From NCBI GenBank assembly GCA_015698045.1, contig BLAL01000046.1, positions 524,442 through 588,441 of the forward strand: a stretch of 64,000 nt of DNA, in the 5' to 3' direction. The DNA is from Rhizophagus clarus (lineage: Eukaryota > Glomeromycota > Glomeromycetes > Glomerales > Glomeraceae). Made by a program: the position numbers and the translations under genes. Below the pieces are notes generated by a model. The model ran no database searches. It worked only from the letters and a program-made list of their open reading frames with translations, and was not told where the DNA came from. Below are positions 47,095-59,745 of the stretch, one piece after another. Position 1 is the first letter of the stretch. Each line of letters begins with the position of its first letter.

Positions 47095-48330
47095 TTAACC
47101 AACCGATTTTGAGGAGTTTAAAATAATTAAAGCATCACACAGCAACACAAAGTTACACATATGATACATATCATAGGTACAGTATGTTTTCCTTCTTGTT
47201 GTAAAGTGGACCATCAATGGAAATATAACGATAACTTTGTTCTGAGAAAATACATACAATAGTGGGAGAATAACATCTTCACGAGAAGTTAAATTCCAAC
47301 CATATTCGTATATTTCTAAGATGAAGTTCACGAACATCACCTCGGCTTCGCTTTAGTTTGATGGATGAGATTGGACGCGAAATTTATCATTCGAAAGGTA
47401 AATGTAAAGGCCTTTCATGGTTCTTTGATAGTAAATACATGTGCAAGCCGTGCCCATGATACATGCAAAAATAAATACAATGGTTAGGGATGTATTTCGT
47501 AATATATTTTAACATTTTTATGCTAATGTCGTCGGATTATCACTCATTTTCTTATATATTTTCCATCTTTGCTCTTTTACTATTCAGAGAATCATGAACT
47601 TCTACCTAATCTTCAAACAAATCTACAATTATCCCATGACCACCTCCACCCCTTGTTGCATTATCATCTAGGATGATGTGATAGGTATCATAAGGAAGTA
47701 CCAGCTGATATTAGAATAGTGAGAGACACGAGTTAATACGGTTAATACAAATTATTTACACGACAATTTGTCACGATAACCTTTGCCAAATACCTGTGGT
47801 AATAATTCCTAGAGGATCATCGAATGCCATCGATATTTTCTTCAGTTACCCGTGTTCACATGTAAGAGCCTTCAAGTTGCATTACATTCTGTATAAAAAT
47901 CTGTTACCAAATTTCTTATCAGAGTTATTACTCCTCATTAATGGCATCTACGACTTTCTCCCGCGTCTATTTTAGTCTTTTACGAGGAGAAAAACAAACT
48001 TTTTCTCCTTACTTACACTTCTTGACAAAGTCCGCAATATTTATCGTAAGTACACTTTGGCTTTTCATAATTTCGAAGCTTCTTTTTGATCATCTTGTCA
48101 TCTTAAGAGTGAACGTTCATGAATTTCCTTTTCTAAAGTTTTGATGACTGTCTTGCTAATCTCTAAGTCCTGTTCCCGCAAAAATGAGATTGTTTTCAGT
48201 TAATCTTGTCTGAGAATGTGACCATTTCTTTTTCAGTTGTAATTGCAGAAGTAGTTTCTGACATAGTATTACATTTTTATAGGATCAGACGGAAAAAAAG
48301 CGTCACGTCCGAAGATTCCTAAAAAAAATT
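47095..48330 (-). pseudogene. Decayed gene of unknown identity
   Basis: Several short coding-like pieces follow one another on the minus strand in different frames: LREQDLEISKTVIKTLEK (about 48110-48180), KKKLRNYEKPKCTYDKYCG (about 48030-48095), MAFDDPLGIITT (about 47798-47835), LPYDTYHIILDDNATRGGG ending IIVDLFED (about 47608-47705), and EIYEYGWNLTSREDVILPLL (47240-47340). They look like remnants of one protein, but in-frame stops separate them and not all gaps have splice-like ends. I cannot name the family. Confidence 0.35.
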
Positions 48331-49798
48331 GAAGAAGATCTGTCGCATAAACACAACCCATTCGCATAGTTTATGAACAGACTAACATTCCGAACTAGCA
48401 GGAACTTGGATGGACCGGCATCATGTGTAATTACTTGAGACCAACCCTGGTGCTTATCGAAGATGCAAATAAATTTCAACATATTTACCTTCCCAATTAA
48501 AATCCATTTGTATAACTAGGAGTGACTTTACACTTACGTTTAGTTTTAAGAAGTTTTATTGAGTCATTGAAGTTCAAGGAATTTATGGGCAAAAATAATA
48601 ATAATAATATGTAAGATATACCAAACAATTATATTCTTAAATAATAAATTTAATGTCGCATATTTATTGTCTCGAATTTTAAATTTCTTTTGATAACTAA
48701 AGTCAAATATATTTTTAAAAAAATTAATTGATTAGCGTGCTTTATTTTTTTAAATCTAGGTAACGGGAACTGTTAATTGTTCTGATCATGGACCATAATT
48801 ACACCACTAAAAGATTAGTTGAAAAGGCTGTTGTTTAAAAAAGAAGACTTGGATTAAAAAAGGGAGGGCTAAAATTTAAGATAGTAAATCAATGCTAGAA
48901 TGAGTTTGGTATATGAACTAAATTTTATATTAACGTTAACGTTAATGTTTCGTATCGAAATGAACCGAATCTTAACTGAACGCAAATCCATACCTACTAG
49001 ACCAAGGAGTGTATTTATATATTTTTTTTTCTGTTGCCGAAAAAATGTTGGATAGAGACATTTCAAAATAAGTTTTACCGTTTTCTTCGTTTTTTTGATT
49101 TATTATTATAATTAATATTGTATTTTTCTCTTTCTCTTTCTTTTTTTTATTTAATATACTCCTTTTTGATTTTTTCTTAGGTTCGTTTGGCTTTGTGACA
49201 AAGTATCGGGTTGGATAATACTGCGATTGTCGTATGATTTCTTTATCAACTTTTTTTTTTCTTAATTACTAACATTAAAATATTAATTTTTTTCTTCTTT
49301 TTATTAACGTTAAATGACTACCAATTTTTTAAAGAATTTTTTGCCTTTTTGATTATATGTTCGGACAAGGATCTGCAAATAGTAATAGCTGCAGGTATGG
49401 GTTTTTTCATTTCCCCTTAAAAATAAAAAAATAATAATTGATTATTAATCAAACTTGGTGGTTTATTTTTTTTAGATAAGCAATCATTAAATTTACTTAT
49501 CGAATCAATTTATTGATTTGCAAGGGACCCATATGAGGTCATCAAATACTAAACATTTTGTTAAGTTCGGATAGGGACTTATGGATGGTGCCGAAACAAT
49601 CTGGATATTGGTATATTTTGATAAATCAGCATTACAAATTTAAATGCGATTCGATCATCGTATTTATTTTTGAAATTTTATTTATTATACATAATCAAAT
49701 ATATTATTTCACATAAAAAGGAAAGTGGTCGATTATTTATTAATAAATAAACAAAATATTAAATTTAACTGACAATTCATAATTACTATACCAATTTT
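48331..49798. other. Intergenic, no gene seen
   Basis: AT-rich. A T-rich acceptor-like run before GTTCGTTTGGCTTTGTGAC (49182) and a short open stretch MFGQGSANSNSC (about 49359) are the only coding-like hints. Neither can be linked into a gene. Confidence 0.4.
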
Positions 49799-51502
49799 TT
49801 AAAATTTTCTTGGCTTAATTTTAACGACTAATTCCTTACAAACATTAATAAAATCAGAACTATAATTTAATGGAGCATTCATATCAACTAATTCAATATC
49901 ATATTTTCTATAAATTAATATTAATAAACTTTTTAATTCTACGATTGCTAATTTTCTTCCTGGACACATTCTAATTCCTCCTCCAAACATTGGAAGAGTA
50001 TTGTTCATCTTTTTCTTTTCAAGTAAATATTTATCACTTTCTTCAACTCTATAAAATCTATCAGGATCGAATTTTTCAGGTTCAGTCCAATAATCTTTAT
50101 GTTTCATTATTGCAGTAGCAAGAATTTGAAATGAAGTTCCTTCTGGCCAATCATATCCTCCAACTTTATCACGTTGAGCATTTGTACGAGCAATAAAAAA
50201 AACTATAGGAGAGTGACGATATACTTCTTTGGTAACTGCATCACAATATTCTAATTCATCAAGATCTTTAATTGTTATGGGTCTTGTTAAATCATTTCCA
50301 AGAACTCTATCAAATTCTTGTCTTAATTTTTGTTTCACTTCAGGATAATGTCCAAGATAATATGCAACAAAGCACATAAAATTCGCCGTCTATAATTTTA
50401 AAGATTTTAAAATTAAAAAGAAACGATGATAAAAATTTTCAAAATATATATTCTTACTTACAGTATCAGTACCTCCGAGCATTGCGTCGATTATATTACC
50501 AAAAATCTCTTTATCAGTCATGGGTCTTAATAAATCAGCGTCGGCATTTTTTACGGTGTTGATATCACGTGGAGTATTCGCAGTTATATAAGTTGTTAAC
50601 ATATCATGACGTAGTGGTTGATCTAATGGTGTATTTTCAATCTCAATCCTTTTTTCTTTAATAAGAGTGTATAATTTATCAAATAAATAATCTTTATTTT
50701 TTAATAATTTCTTAACTTTTCCGCGAATAAATGGAAAATTATCACGGATGAATTTGCCAAAAGCGTAAAAATAAAACAATCCTTCCATATAAGTTTCAAT
50801 TGATTCAATAAAATTTTTAGATTCTTTAAATTTTTCATTTTCTTTCTCATTATTATCATTAATTAACATATTATAATAAGAAACGATAGCATCATTTTTC
50901 GTTCCAGTAGCAATTTTAAAAATCATTTCATTTGTAAATCTACGCATCCATTTTATAAGGTTTAATTCATAATCTTCTCCAAGATTATTCCAATAAGATT
51001 CCATTTCATTCCATAATTCATTAGTCCATTCAATAGCTTGACGATTAAAACTTGGAGTCATTAATGATTGACTAAGAAATTGACGATTATATTTCCAAGA
51101 TTTAGTATCATTATTAAATGATACACCTACACCCGCTTCACCTAATCCATATTCCATAAATCCTCCCATCTCATTTAATCTATTAGGATATATAGTCTTT
51201 GTTGAAGGTATATTCATATTTCCAATTAAATTAGGATTACATAATACTATTAAGCGTTGACCTGCTAATATTATTTCGTACATATCCCCATATTTTTTAT
51301 GTAATGACATTAACCAATCATCAAATCCATATCCAATTTGTTGATAAGAGCTACCAATAATTGGAAGTGGAAATGGACCTGGTAAAGGATTAGGACGAGT
51401 AAAATAATTATAATAAAAACAAGTTACATAAATAGTTGAAAGTGTTAATAAGAGAGAAGAGATATCGGAAATTCCGAAAGATGAGATAATTTCAGTAATC
51501 AT
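49799..51502 (-). CDS. Cytochrome P450 monooxygenase, 543 residues, two exons
   Basis: Exons 50462-51502 and 49799-50389 join across a 72-bp GT-AG intron (50390-50461) in phase 0, rebuilding GGTDTT, the helix-I oxygen-binding motif. Other hallmarks: N-terminal hydrophobic anchor (about residues 15-35), Pro-rich hinge RPNPLPGPFPLP, the ExxR salt bridge in KEVYRHSP, PEKFDPDRF, and the haem-binding loop FGGGIRMCPGRKLA with the cysteine ligand. Length is normal for a microsomal P450, so an endoplasmic-reticulum membrane enzyme using NADPH-P450 reductase is expected. The substrate cannot be inferred. No frameshift or missing key residue was seen. The start codon is the first Met before the anchor. 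Confidence 0.95.
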
Positions 51503-51558
51503 GATTATTTTAATAAAGTGAAGGGAATGATGATAAATCTTTGTAATGATTACGGTTC

Positions 51559-51566
51559 TTTATATA
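51559..51566 (-). promoter_or_regulatory. TATA-like box of the P450 gene
   Basis: TATATAAA on the minus strand, 57 bases upstream of the P450 start codon. Spacing leaves room for a short 5' UTR. In sequence this AT-rich a chance match is possible. Confidence 0.4.
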
Positions 51567-52785
51567 CATATCGGAAATTGATATATATATGGTTTAGGTG
51601 TAATCGGTTTAGCCATATAGGTCAAATCAATTGTACAATGAACTTTTTTTTTTTTGAAAAGTATACGGCTTAAACTGCGGCTTGAACTGCGACTTGCACT
51701 GCGGCTCGTACTAAATAATAACCGCTTGCCGGTTTATAGCCAACCGAACCGATACCATCCCTAAATTGATTGTCATTTGCAATCATGTAACACATGAAAG
51801 CATCATCCGTGCATCACGATTTCCAAACCGGGTTAAATTATCAATAAATAGTTTGAATAATCAAAATGCGTTTAAAAATAGATCAACTTTCATAAATAGT
51901 AAGTAAAAATTCGCTAATATAGTTTTAATAAAGTCGGGTGTATTTTTCAAACAAATTAAGCTTTATTTAGCAATTTATAGATAGTATAATAAGCAAATTT
52001 TACATTAATTTAATTTTGAATTATCGAATATATTAGCAGATCTTTATCATTGCTTTTAATCGAATACCAAACAAATTTTTTAAACTTCAAATTCATACTC
52101 AATATAAATCGTCAGATTAAGACAACAAAGAAACAACTGTTGTTTACTATAGAGATGCAAACAAAACTATCCAGCCTATAGCATAATTTAGCCGAGCGAA
52201 ACTAAATATTTGAAAAAAAAAAAAAAATTTATATTTGATACAGCATAATTTGAAATAGATAATTTAGCCCTCATTTTTTCCAGATTAGGTTTTGTTTGCA
52301 TCCCTAGTGTAAACCGCAGTTCAATTACATATTTAGTTATCAAATTAATTTTGATTGATGTGTTTTACTTTACAGAAGAGACCTTCTATCGGTAATATGT
52401 TTATTGTATTTTTCAAAATTAAAATTATGAGGGAATATGTTTCAATATTTCACAAGATAAATAAATATTGTTGTAACATTTATTATGATATTCTAAAAAT
52501 GTATTAGCCAATCAGATCATATTTACAATTGAGAAATTGAGTGATTGATTATATTATAGGGCAAAAAAGGTTGTAAATTAATAAACTGCGGCCGCAGTCA
52601 CAATTTATGCTTTTTTTGAATAGTAAAACCTACAACGCAGCTTTTTTTTATGGTGTTAGCTATATTTAGGAAAGTTTTTTCTCCGAATGTAACTTGAAAT
52701 TTTTGAAGAAAATGTATGATATAACAATTGAAGTTAATGACCATTATGTAAAAAAATCTCTCGTATTCGTATGGCATTTTAAAAT
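51567..52785. other. Intergenic, upstream of the P450 gene
   Basis: Includes a GC-richer run with repeated CTGCGGCTTG-like words at 51670-51710. No gene or terminal repeat recognised. Confidence 0.45.
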
Positions 52786-53712
52786 ATCGTTCTCCTTATT
52801 TGAACGAAAATGGTGAAATTTTGACACATTGGTACCCAAAATTTTTCGGATAATTTAAGGTACAAAAGGTACAAAAATTGAAAAAATGTTATACCGATTA
52901 TTATACAGAGTATATTAATTTCCAGAAATCAAATATTCTATTTCAGATATACTTATGGAGGTTTAGAGAAGTATAATAATACTTCGAATATTATTAAGAT
53001 CATGGATGTCTCTAATGAACTTAGTCTTCAAGAATTAAACTCTCATTTTTGATTGAAAAAAAAGAAATGGATGGAAAAAATTTAACTTTATTGAAATTAC
53101 AACGTTTTTGCACATAATTAACCGACCAATCGGAATTTTGTGTAATTAATTTCCTACAATAATTAACTGTTAATTTGTTTAAATGAATCCTGTTGGCCTT
53201 GTTAAAAAATTAACAGTTACAACGTATGTAAACAAACGTGCACATGCAATATGATTGGTAACTTACGCATGCGGACAGACGCTATGGGACAGTATGGAAA
53301 TGTCCTATCGGATAATGAATGTTCCGTGGTACGGAATTATTACTGTAGTAGTACATGTGTAATAATATTTACACAGTTTTAATGTTTTGTAAAATTGAAT
53401 TTTTTTTATCCATTTTGTTTCAAAAATAAATCACATTTTTTACATTAAATAATCTTTCAGATAATTTTCAATGGTATCAATGGTATATTTTAAAGGACAT
53501 CTATTTAACAAACATTATAAAATTAAAAATAAATGATAAAAAAGGACATAATTCTCATCTTTTATCTTTTCAATTAATTTCCTTTATCTATTTTAGAGCA
53601 AAAATAAATTAACAGTTTTAAAAAATTTACTAATTTTCATGTGATTGGCTTGGGACTTTTGGTTGGTTAGCCACAGATCTTCAAGAGTCACGTTACGGGA
53701 AATATGCATATC
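52786..53712. repeat. Dispersed repeat, copy B (inverted relative to 41765-43145)
   Basis: Matches the reverse complement of copy A with many small differences and no MITE. Both copies share the segment GCGGACAGACGCTATGG (copy B orientation) and the CTTCAAGAGTCACG end. Copies A and B face each other across about 9.6 kb that holds the Tc1 element and the P450 gene. Confidence 0.8.
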
Positions 53713-54056
53713 AATCTGTTACAAGATGATGACTCCCGCCTAAAATTGATATATATATATATCTTTGTTACTATAAAGTGAAATGTATGACGTAATTGTC
53801 TTGATTTAAATCCATTAAATTATTTGTATAATTATAAAACTACCAACCTTCGGCATATAGATATTTGATATTGACCAGTAAGGACGAAAATGAATTAATG
53901 ATGATTTCAATCACTTTGACGATTATTATGAAACACTAGTTTTTTATGACTAAAATCTTATTCAGAGCTGCAAATTACAGTGAGTGTTTGAAAACCAGAA
54001 TATTCCCTATTAACCTATTGAGAAAGGATTGATTGTTAACAGTGTGCGGAATTTAT

Positions 54057-54266
54057 TTAGGATAAAGAAGGTGCGTAACTAACTCCTCCTTGAGAATCAG
54101 TAGACTTTACCATGACAAAGTTAGGGTACCCATGCAGAAAAAGTTGGGGATGGTTACCAACAGTAACTGCACAGTAATTCTCCCAATCCGAATGAAAGCA
54201 GAAGAGGAGTTCCCCACCCTTTGTAAAATAAAAAATAACACACCTTTTAAATAATTCATTGTTCAA
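54057..54266 (-). pseudogene. Fragment of an unknown repeated coding family (KSTxSxGG)
   Basis: The minus strand reads TKGGELLFCFHSDWENYCAV, then GNHPQLFLHGYPNFVMVKST and DSQGGVSYAPSL. Related readings occur near 40670-40710 (GSTNSGGGIGYVPSL) and 60845-60905 (VKSTGSVGGIGYVLSL). Three diverged copies keeping the same peptide suggest remnants of a repetitive, formerly coding sequence, perhaps a transposon gene. I do not recognise the protein. Coordinates follow the open frame; true ends are unknown. Confidence 0.35.
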
Positions 54267-55303
54267 TGTTGCCTTTTCAGAAAATCAACAGAACCAAGTG
54301 ATGATATTGAGCATCTTCCAAGCAGTTTAATACCTACTTCAGCTAATGAAGAGGTAACATCTACTTCTTGGTAATGACGAAAGAAGCCTGAATATGAAAG
54401 CTTCACTCAGCCATTTAAATAGGTGACAAGTTCTATAAAGTTGAAAAATTGCTAAGTAACTGAATTTTTGCTAGATTAAATTCAAAGTTATAATAAAAAA
54501 TTAAAAGTTATTTGATGTTATACTACAATAACCAAATTTTTACTAAATAAACGCATTTATATTATTAATTATTGCAAAAAAATATAAATCTATGATTGGG
54601 TTTTGTCTATTTTCTTTAACTAAAAATAAAAAACAAACGTGTCTTAATATTATTCAATTTACCAGCACATCCTGGATAATTGTTTTGAGTTTCTACATTA
54701 TCAACAGGAATTTCTTTAGCAAACATCCTTTTAAAAAAATTAAAACAGTAAAGTTAGATAATAAAAAGAACAATATTAAAATAATAAAAAAAAACTCATA
54801 AGATCATTGTTGTTTAAAATTTTTAAATATAAAATAAATAAACCGAGGAAAAAAAAGAGGACGAAAAAAGTTTGCAAAAAAAAAAAGTATTTATGTATTT
54901 TATTTTTTTCAAAAGGATATATATACCGAGATGATAATTGCGATAATCACAACTTAATAGCATGTTTACTGCGTAAAAATTGCACATGATATATATATAT
55001 ATAAATATATATATAATTATATGGTTTGTACAATAATAATGGTGGCTTACTGTAGCTATTTTATTTCAAGATCAAGAAAGGATTAGATGATCATCTCATG
55101 ATTTATGGAAACTTAAGAAGGCCCTAGAACTGTCGTATAACTGACAGGGAGCCAGGATGTCTTTATTTTTTTTTCATTTTTTACAATTTTTATGTAAAAT
55201 ACGTTAAAAACATTGATAATACAAATTGATAACCAGTAAAGTACTGAATTATGGATCATTTGTGGAATTCCAGTTGCTTGCAATTAATTTTATATTTCAT
55301 TAA
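54267..55303. other. Intergenic
   Basis: A short plus-strand open stretch (EPSDDIEHLPSSL, 54295-54375) looks coding but is isolated. The rest is AT-rich, with A-runs at 54780-54900 and an AT repeat near 54990-55015. Confidence 0.4.
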
Positions 55304-56288
55304 GGGCAGTGACATATATTAGCTAATATTATTTTACTATAGGCGCTTATCCCCCCACCCCCAGGTAGCATAGCGGTCATTCTTATATCACCTTGCCGAT
55401 CATTGCCGATCATATAGTAAATTTGGTGATATTAGACTTTAAAGCCTCGGGCGAAGCTACAGAAGTTTGGGCGAAGCTTGAAACTTTTATGGGCTATAAT
55501 TTAATGCCTTAAAGTTAATTGCCAAAGTAATCAAATGTAATTTTAGGTAATCAAGAAGTTATGGCTAAAATTGCATTTGCAATTATATTATTATAATCTG
55601 TATAATAAATATAAACATTCAAAACGTCATTTCTCAATCACTTTTTCACGAATATTTATGAAATTACTACCAACATGTTTGTCTTGTTAAGACGAATCCA
55701 ATAAGCTATAAAACATCAAATTCTGATCACTGGTTGTTGCAATATTATCAAATTATTACTAATTATTAAAATTCAGCCAATTTTTGGGTTTTAGTCAATT
55801 TTTGGATTTGAAAACATTAATGTTTGGGCATTTGTATGAATTTGATAACAAATAAATAAATTATATAACTAAATTTTTGCTAATTGCTTTCAATTTTTTT
55901 TTATAAATAGTCTAAAAATTGTAAGAGAATTCTTTATTTTTGAAAATTAAATTATTTAACATACAATTCTAATAAAATTTAATGTAATTATAGTAAATTT
56001 AAACTATTATTAAGCTACTTGTAAGTTTTGAGTATATATTATTATGTAGAATTGTTTAATTAAAACTAATTAATTTAATTATATCGATGTAATAAAATTA
56101 AATAAATGATTAATAAATGATCAATAAATGATCGGCAAAATTGTGATAAAATAGGGATGTCCGCTATGCTCCCCCAGGTAAGATATCTTGGTCACGTGCA
56201 ACCAATCATATTTTTTAAAATTGTGTAACCTAATATTTTCGCTTACCCTTCCACCCCCTAAAATATTAGCTAATATATGTCACTGCCC
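55304..56288. mobile_element. 985-bp Harbinger-type MITE, TSD TAA
   Basis: Inverted ends GGGCAGTGACATATATTAGC, identical over 20 bases and beyond, are flanked by TAA on both sides (a TWA-type 3-bp duplication). Further inverted words inside the ends include ACCCCC...GGTAGCATAGCGG against CCGCTATGCTCCCCC. There is no transposase. TIR and TSD fit PIF/Harbinger non-autonomous elements. Confidence 0.85.
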
Positions 56289-57842
56289 TAACAAAAAAAA
56301 AATATATATATATATTAAAATCATTTTTATTAGAAACGATTAATAAGAAATGAATAATAAAAAATGATTAATAAAAAAGGTATGTTTTATTAAAAATGAT
56401 TAATAAAAATTGGTTTTTATTTAAAATATTTAATAAAAAAGCCAATTAAAATCATTTAATAAAATAATATTAAAATTAATTTTATTAAACCAATTAATAA
56501 AAAATAATTAATAAAATCAATTAAAAAAAATTTTTTTCTATTAAAATGATTTAAAATAAAAATACCGTTAAAATAGTTTTTGTTAAAAACGATTGATAGT
56601 AAAACATTGGAATCAGTTGTTATCATTAAAATCATTTTTTATCAAAAACAATTAATAAAAAAACTTTTTTTTTTATTAAATTATAATAAAAATTAAAAAT
56701 TACATATGCACTCCTTGTTACACTTGCTTTAATATTACAATAAAAATAGGAAATGATATTAGTCAAATATATCCAATATTTTAATTAATTAAGAAATAAA
56801 TGAAAAATACTTCTGTTTTTTATGTCAAGAAATAAAGATATTTTTTTTATGTTGATATTTTTTACGTTATAAAAATATTATTTATTAGTTATGTTAATTT
56901 TATTTAATTAAATAAAATATGACATAATATATATATGTTTTTAAGTTAAAAATAATTTTTTAATTTACATTGAATGAACAATACTTGAAGGGTTGATATT
57001 AGGTGAATAGCTTGTGCCCTCAGTTCACCCTCTGAAATAAGGTCTTCTTCGTAAATAAATCATCTTCATTAACAAAAACTGTTTCCATAATATAAAAATT
57101 ATTTATTGAAAAAATACGTGAGAAAAAATTTTTTTCGTATTGCAAATGAGGATGATAAAAACATGTTTTAAACAATTTTGGCATTTCATCACTAAATTAT
57201 CAAGCAGTCCAGTGACTATCCCTGATCAAAATCATAAATTTTACGTTAAGATTTTTACGTAAAATTAACAAAATATATGTCCAATATCTGTAAATTGACT
57301 ATTAAGTCATTTATCGGTATAATTATTATTTTTTCAGAAATTAATTAGACAATACTGTCTTATAACTGAAATTTTATAAAGGATCGACAACCTGACCATT
57401 AATAATAAATTATATTTTTTTATTATTAACTTAATAATTTAAGCTTAAATATATCAAAAACACATACACTATAAATTAAATGTTTAATAGTCTAGGTGAT
57501 TAGATCACAAAAAATAAGTATTTGAGGTCTTAGGTTCGATTTTCAAGGTAAGTAAAATTAAATTAAATTAAATAATTGTATTTATTTAATATTTATAATT
57601 TATATATCTGATATAATTTTTTCAACGTGATTTTTATCACGTGATTGACTATCGAACAGGTTTATGGACGTATATAACATAACATCCAACCTGCAGAGGG
57701 TCCGTCAATAGACAGTTAATGGAACATGTGTCCAATAATGGTTGCCGGACTGCCTGGAAATTTAGTGATGTTTAAAAAATTTTTTAAAACATCATCAATT
57801 GTCTGATTTGTAAAATTACTGCTGTGTTACTGTATAATAAAC
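56289..57842. other. Intergenic with ATTAAAA/ATTAATAAAA short repeats
   Basis: 56310-56700 is a run of degenerate units around AAAAATGATTAATAAAAA and AATCATTTTTATTA. The remainder to 57842 is AT-rich without a gene. A tRNA-like word (GGTTCGATTTTCAAGG) occurs at 57534 but without a full tRNA fold. Confidence 0.45.
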
Positions 57843-58632
57843 CTTACAAAAAAAGAATGTCCAGAAAATGTCTATGAAAATGTCTGGAAATTGTCCAGGT
57901 GCTTCAAAAATTTTCATGAAAATGTCCAGGAAATTGATCTATTTTGCTGTCCGGAATTTTTTGCATGCCCAGTTTTTTTATACATAAAATTTTCCAGACA
58001 AATTCTAGACAAATAAACCTGACAAATTCCAGACATAAGATATTCCGGACATATTCTGGACAAATAAACCAAACAAATTCTGGACATAAAATATTCTGGA
58101 CATATTCTGGACAAAATAAACCAAACAAATTCCGGACATAAAATATTCCAGACATATTCTGGACAAAATAAACCAAACAAATTCTGGACATTTTAAATTC
58201 AAGACAAATACTGGACAAATAAAACCAACAAATTTCAGATATAAGAAAATTCTGGACAAATTCTAGACAATGTTTCTAAAAATATAAAATTTTAAATTTT
58301 AAAAAAATGCAAAAAGCACAAAACTGATATTTATAACCACCCCTTGACGTAATAAGTAAAATTGAAGAGCAGCCAAAAATGCTATTTATGATGTTAATTC
58401 AAACTTTGATTAATCATGTAGGAAGTGGTAAACTCCTGCTGATCATCTGGGATAAAATTGGATTGTTCAGAATTCTGGAAAATTCCAGACAAATTTGAAC
58501 CCGGACATATTCTGAATATCTGGAAGCACGCATGTTTTAGAACATTTTCTGGATTTACCAAACGTCCGAAAATTGTCTGTTTATTTTTCTGGACAATTTC
58601 AGCATGAATTCCATATGCATTTTTTCGTAGGG
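57843..58632. mobile_element. TCTGGACA-rich TIR element
   Basis: The left end CCTTACAAAAAAA and right end (other strand) CCCTACGAAAAAA are imperfect inverted repeats with AAA on both sides; that TSD is weak evidence in A-rich DNA. Between about 57985 and 58200 a roughly 55-bp unit (ATATTCTGGACAAA(A)TAAACC plus AAACAAATTCTGGACAT) is repeated four times. TCTGGACA/TGTCCAGA words fill both subterminal regions, as at 1-250. Several overlapping open frames here are by-products of the tandem repeat. Confidence 0.65.
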
Positions 58633-59029
58633 AAATTATTATAATTGTAATTAAGGATGGTATCTGATTTAAAACATAATGTTTCAAACCAGCTGTTTTT
58701 TTGTTTTAAAACATAATAAAATTCTAATAAACATTGTAATCGTTCATTGCAAACCTATATTACATAATAAAGTGCTATACATCATTTCACAAGATCATAT
58801 AATAATCTATTGACTAATCATATCAATTAGTCATAGTTAACTATATCTATTTAACTTATTTACATCATTATATACTTTGCTGAAACTTGAAGTTTACAAT
58901 CGATATTGAATAAATATCATAACGATGTCATTACGATATCATTACGATATTTTAACAAAAAATCGAATCGACGTCGTTAAGTTAGTCTTAACTATGTTTA
59001 TTCGATATTGATTGGTTTGATATCTCTGC
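58633..59029. other. Short intergenic stretch
   Basis: No feature apart from degenerate ATTACGATATC words leading into the minisatellite. Confidence 0.5.
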
Positions 59030-59745
59030 GATCATTATACGACATTTATTTGATATCGTATCTATATCGTAGCAATAACGTATTAACATCGAATTAACAT
59101 TGCCAAAGTATTATAACATTTATTTGATATCATAACTATATCGTAGCAATAACGTATTAACATCGAATTAACATTGCCAAAGTATTATAACATTTATTTG
59201 ATATCATAACTATATCGTAGCAATAACGTATTAACATCGAATTAACATTGCCAAAGTATTATAACATTTATTCGATATCGTAACTATATCGTAGCAATAA
59301 CGTATTAACATCGAATTAACATTGCCAAAGTATTATAATATTTATTCGATATCGTAACTATATCGTAAAGATAACATATTAACATCGAATTAACATTGCC
59401 AAAGTATTATAACATTTATTCGATATCGTAACTATATCGTAAAGATAACATATTAACATCGAATTAACATTGCCAAAGTATTATAACATTTATTCGATAT
59501 CGTAACTATATCGTAAAGATAACATATTAACATCGAATTAACATTGCAAAGTATTATAACATTTATTCGATATCGTAACTATATCGTAGCGATATCATAT
59601 TAACATCAAATTAATATTACGAAAATGTTTTTACATTTACTCGACATTATAACTATATCATAGAAATATCATATTAATATTGAATTAACATCGCTAAAGT
59701 ATTATAACATTTATTTGATATCATAACTACATCATAGTAATTTCA
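59030..59745. repeat. 74-bp minisatellite, about ten units
   Basis: The unit contains TTCGATATCGTAACTATATC, then ATTAACATCGAATTAACATT, then GCCAAAGTATTATAACATTT. The word GCCAAAG recurs at 59102, 59176, 59250, 59324, 59398 and 59472, exactly 74 bp apart. Units at the right end are more diverged, and one has lost a base (59547). Confidence 0.95.

Noticed and set aside
57485-57550. tRNA-like sequence with GGTTCGATTTTCAAGG
   Set aside because: A T-arm-like word is present, but the acceptor and anticodon stems do not pair.
57904-58259. Several overlapping Cys-rich reading frames (ICLVYFVQNMSG-type)
   Set aside because: They are translations of the 55-bp TCTGGACA tandem repeat in different frames; the periodicity comes from the DNA repeat, not from a protein.
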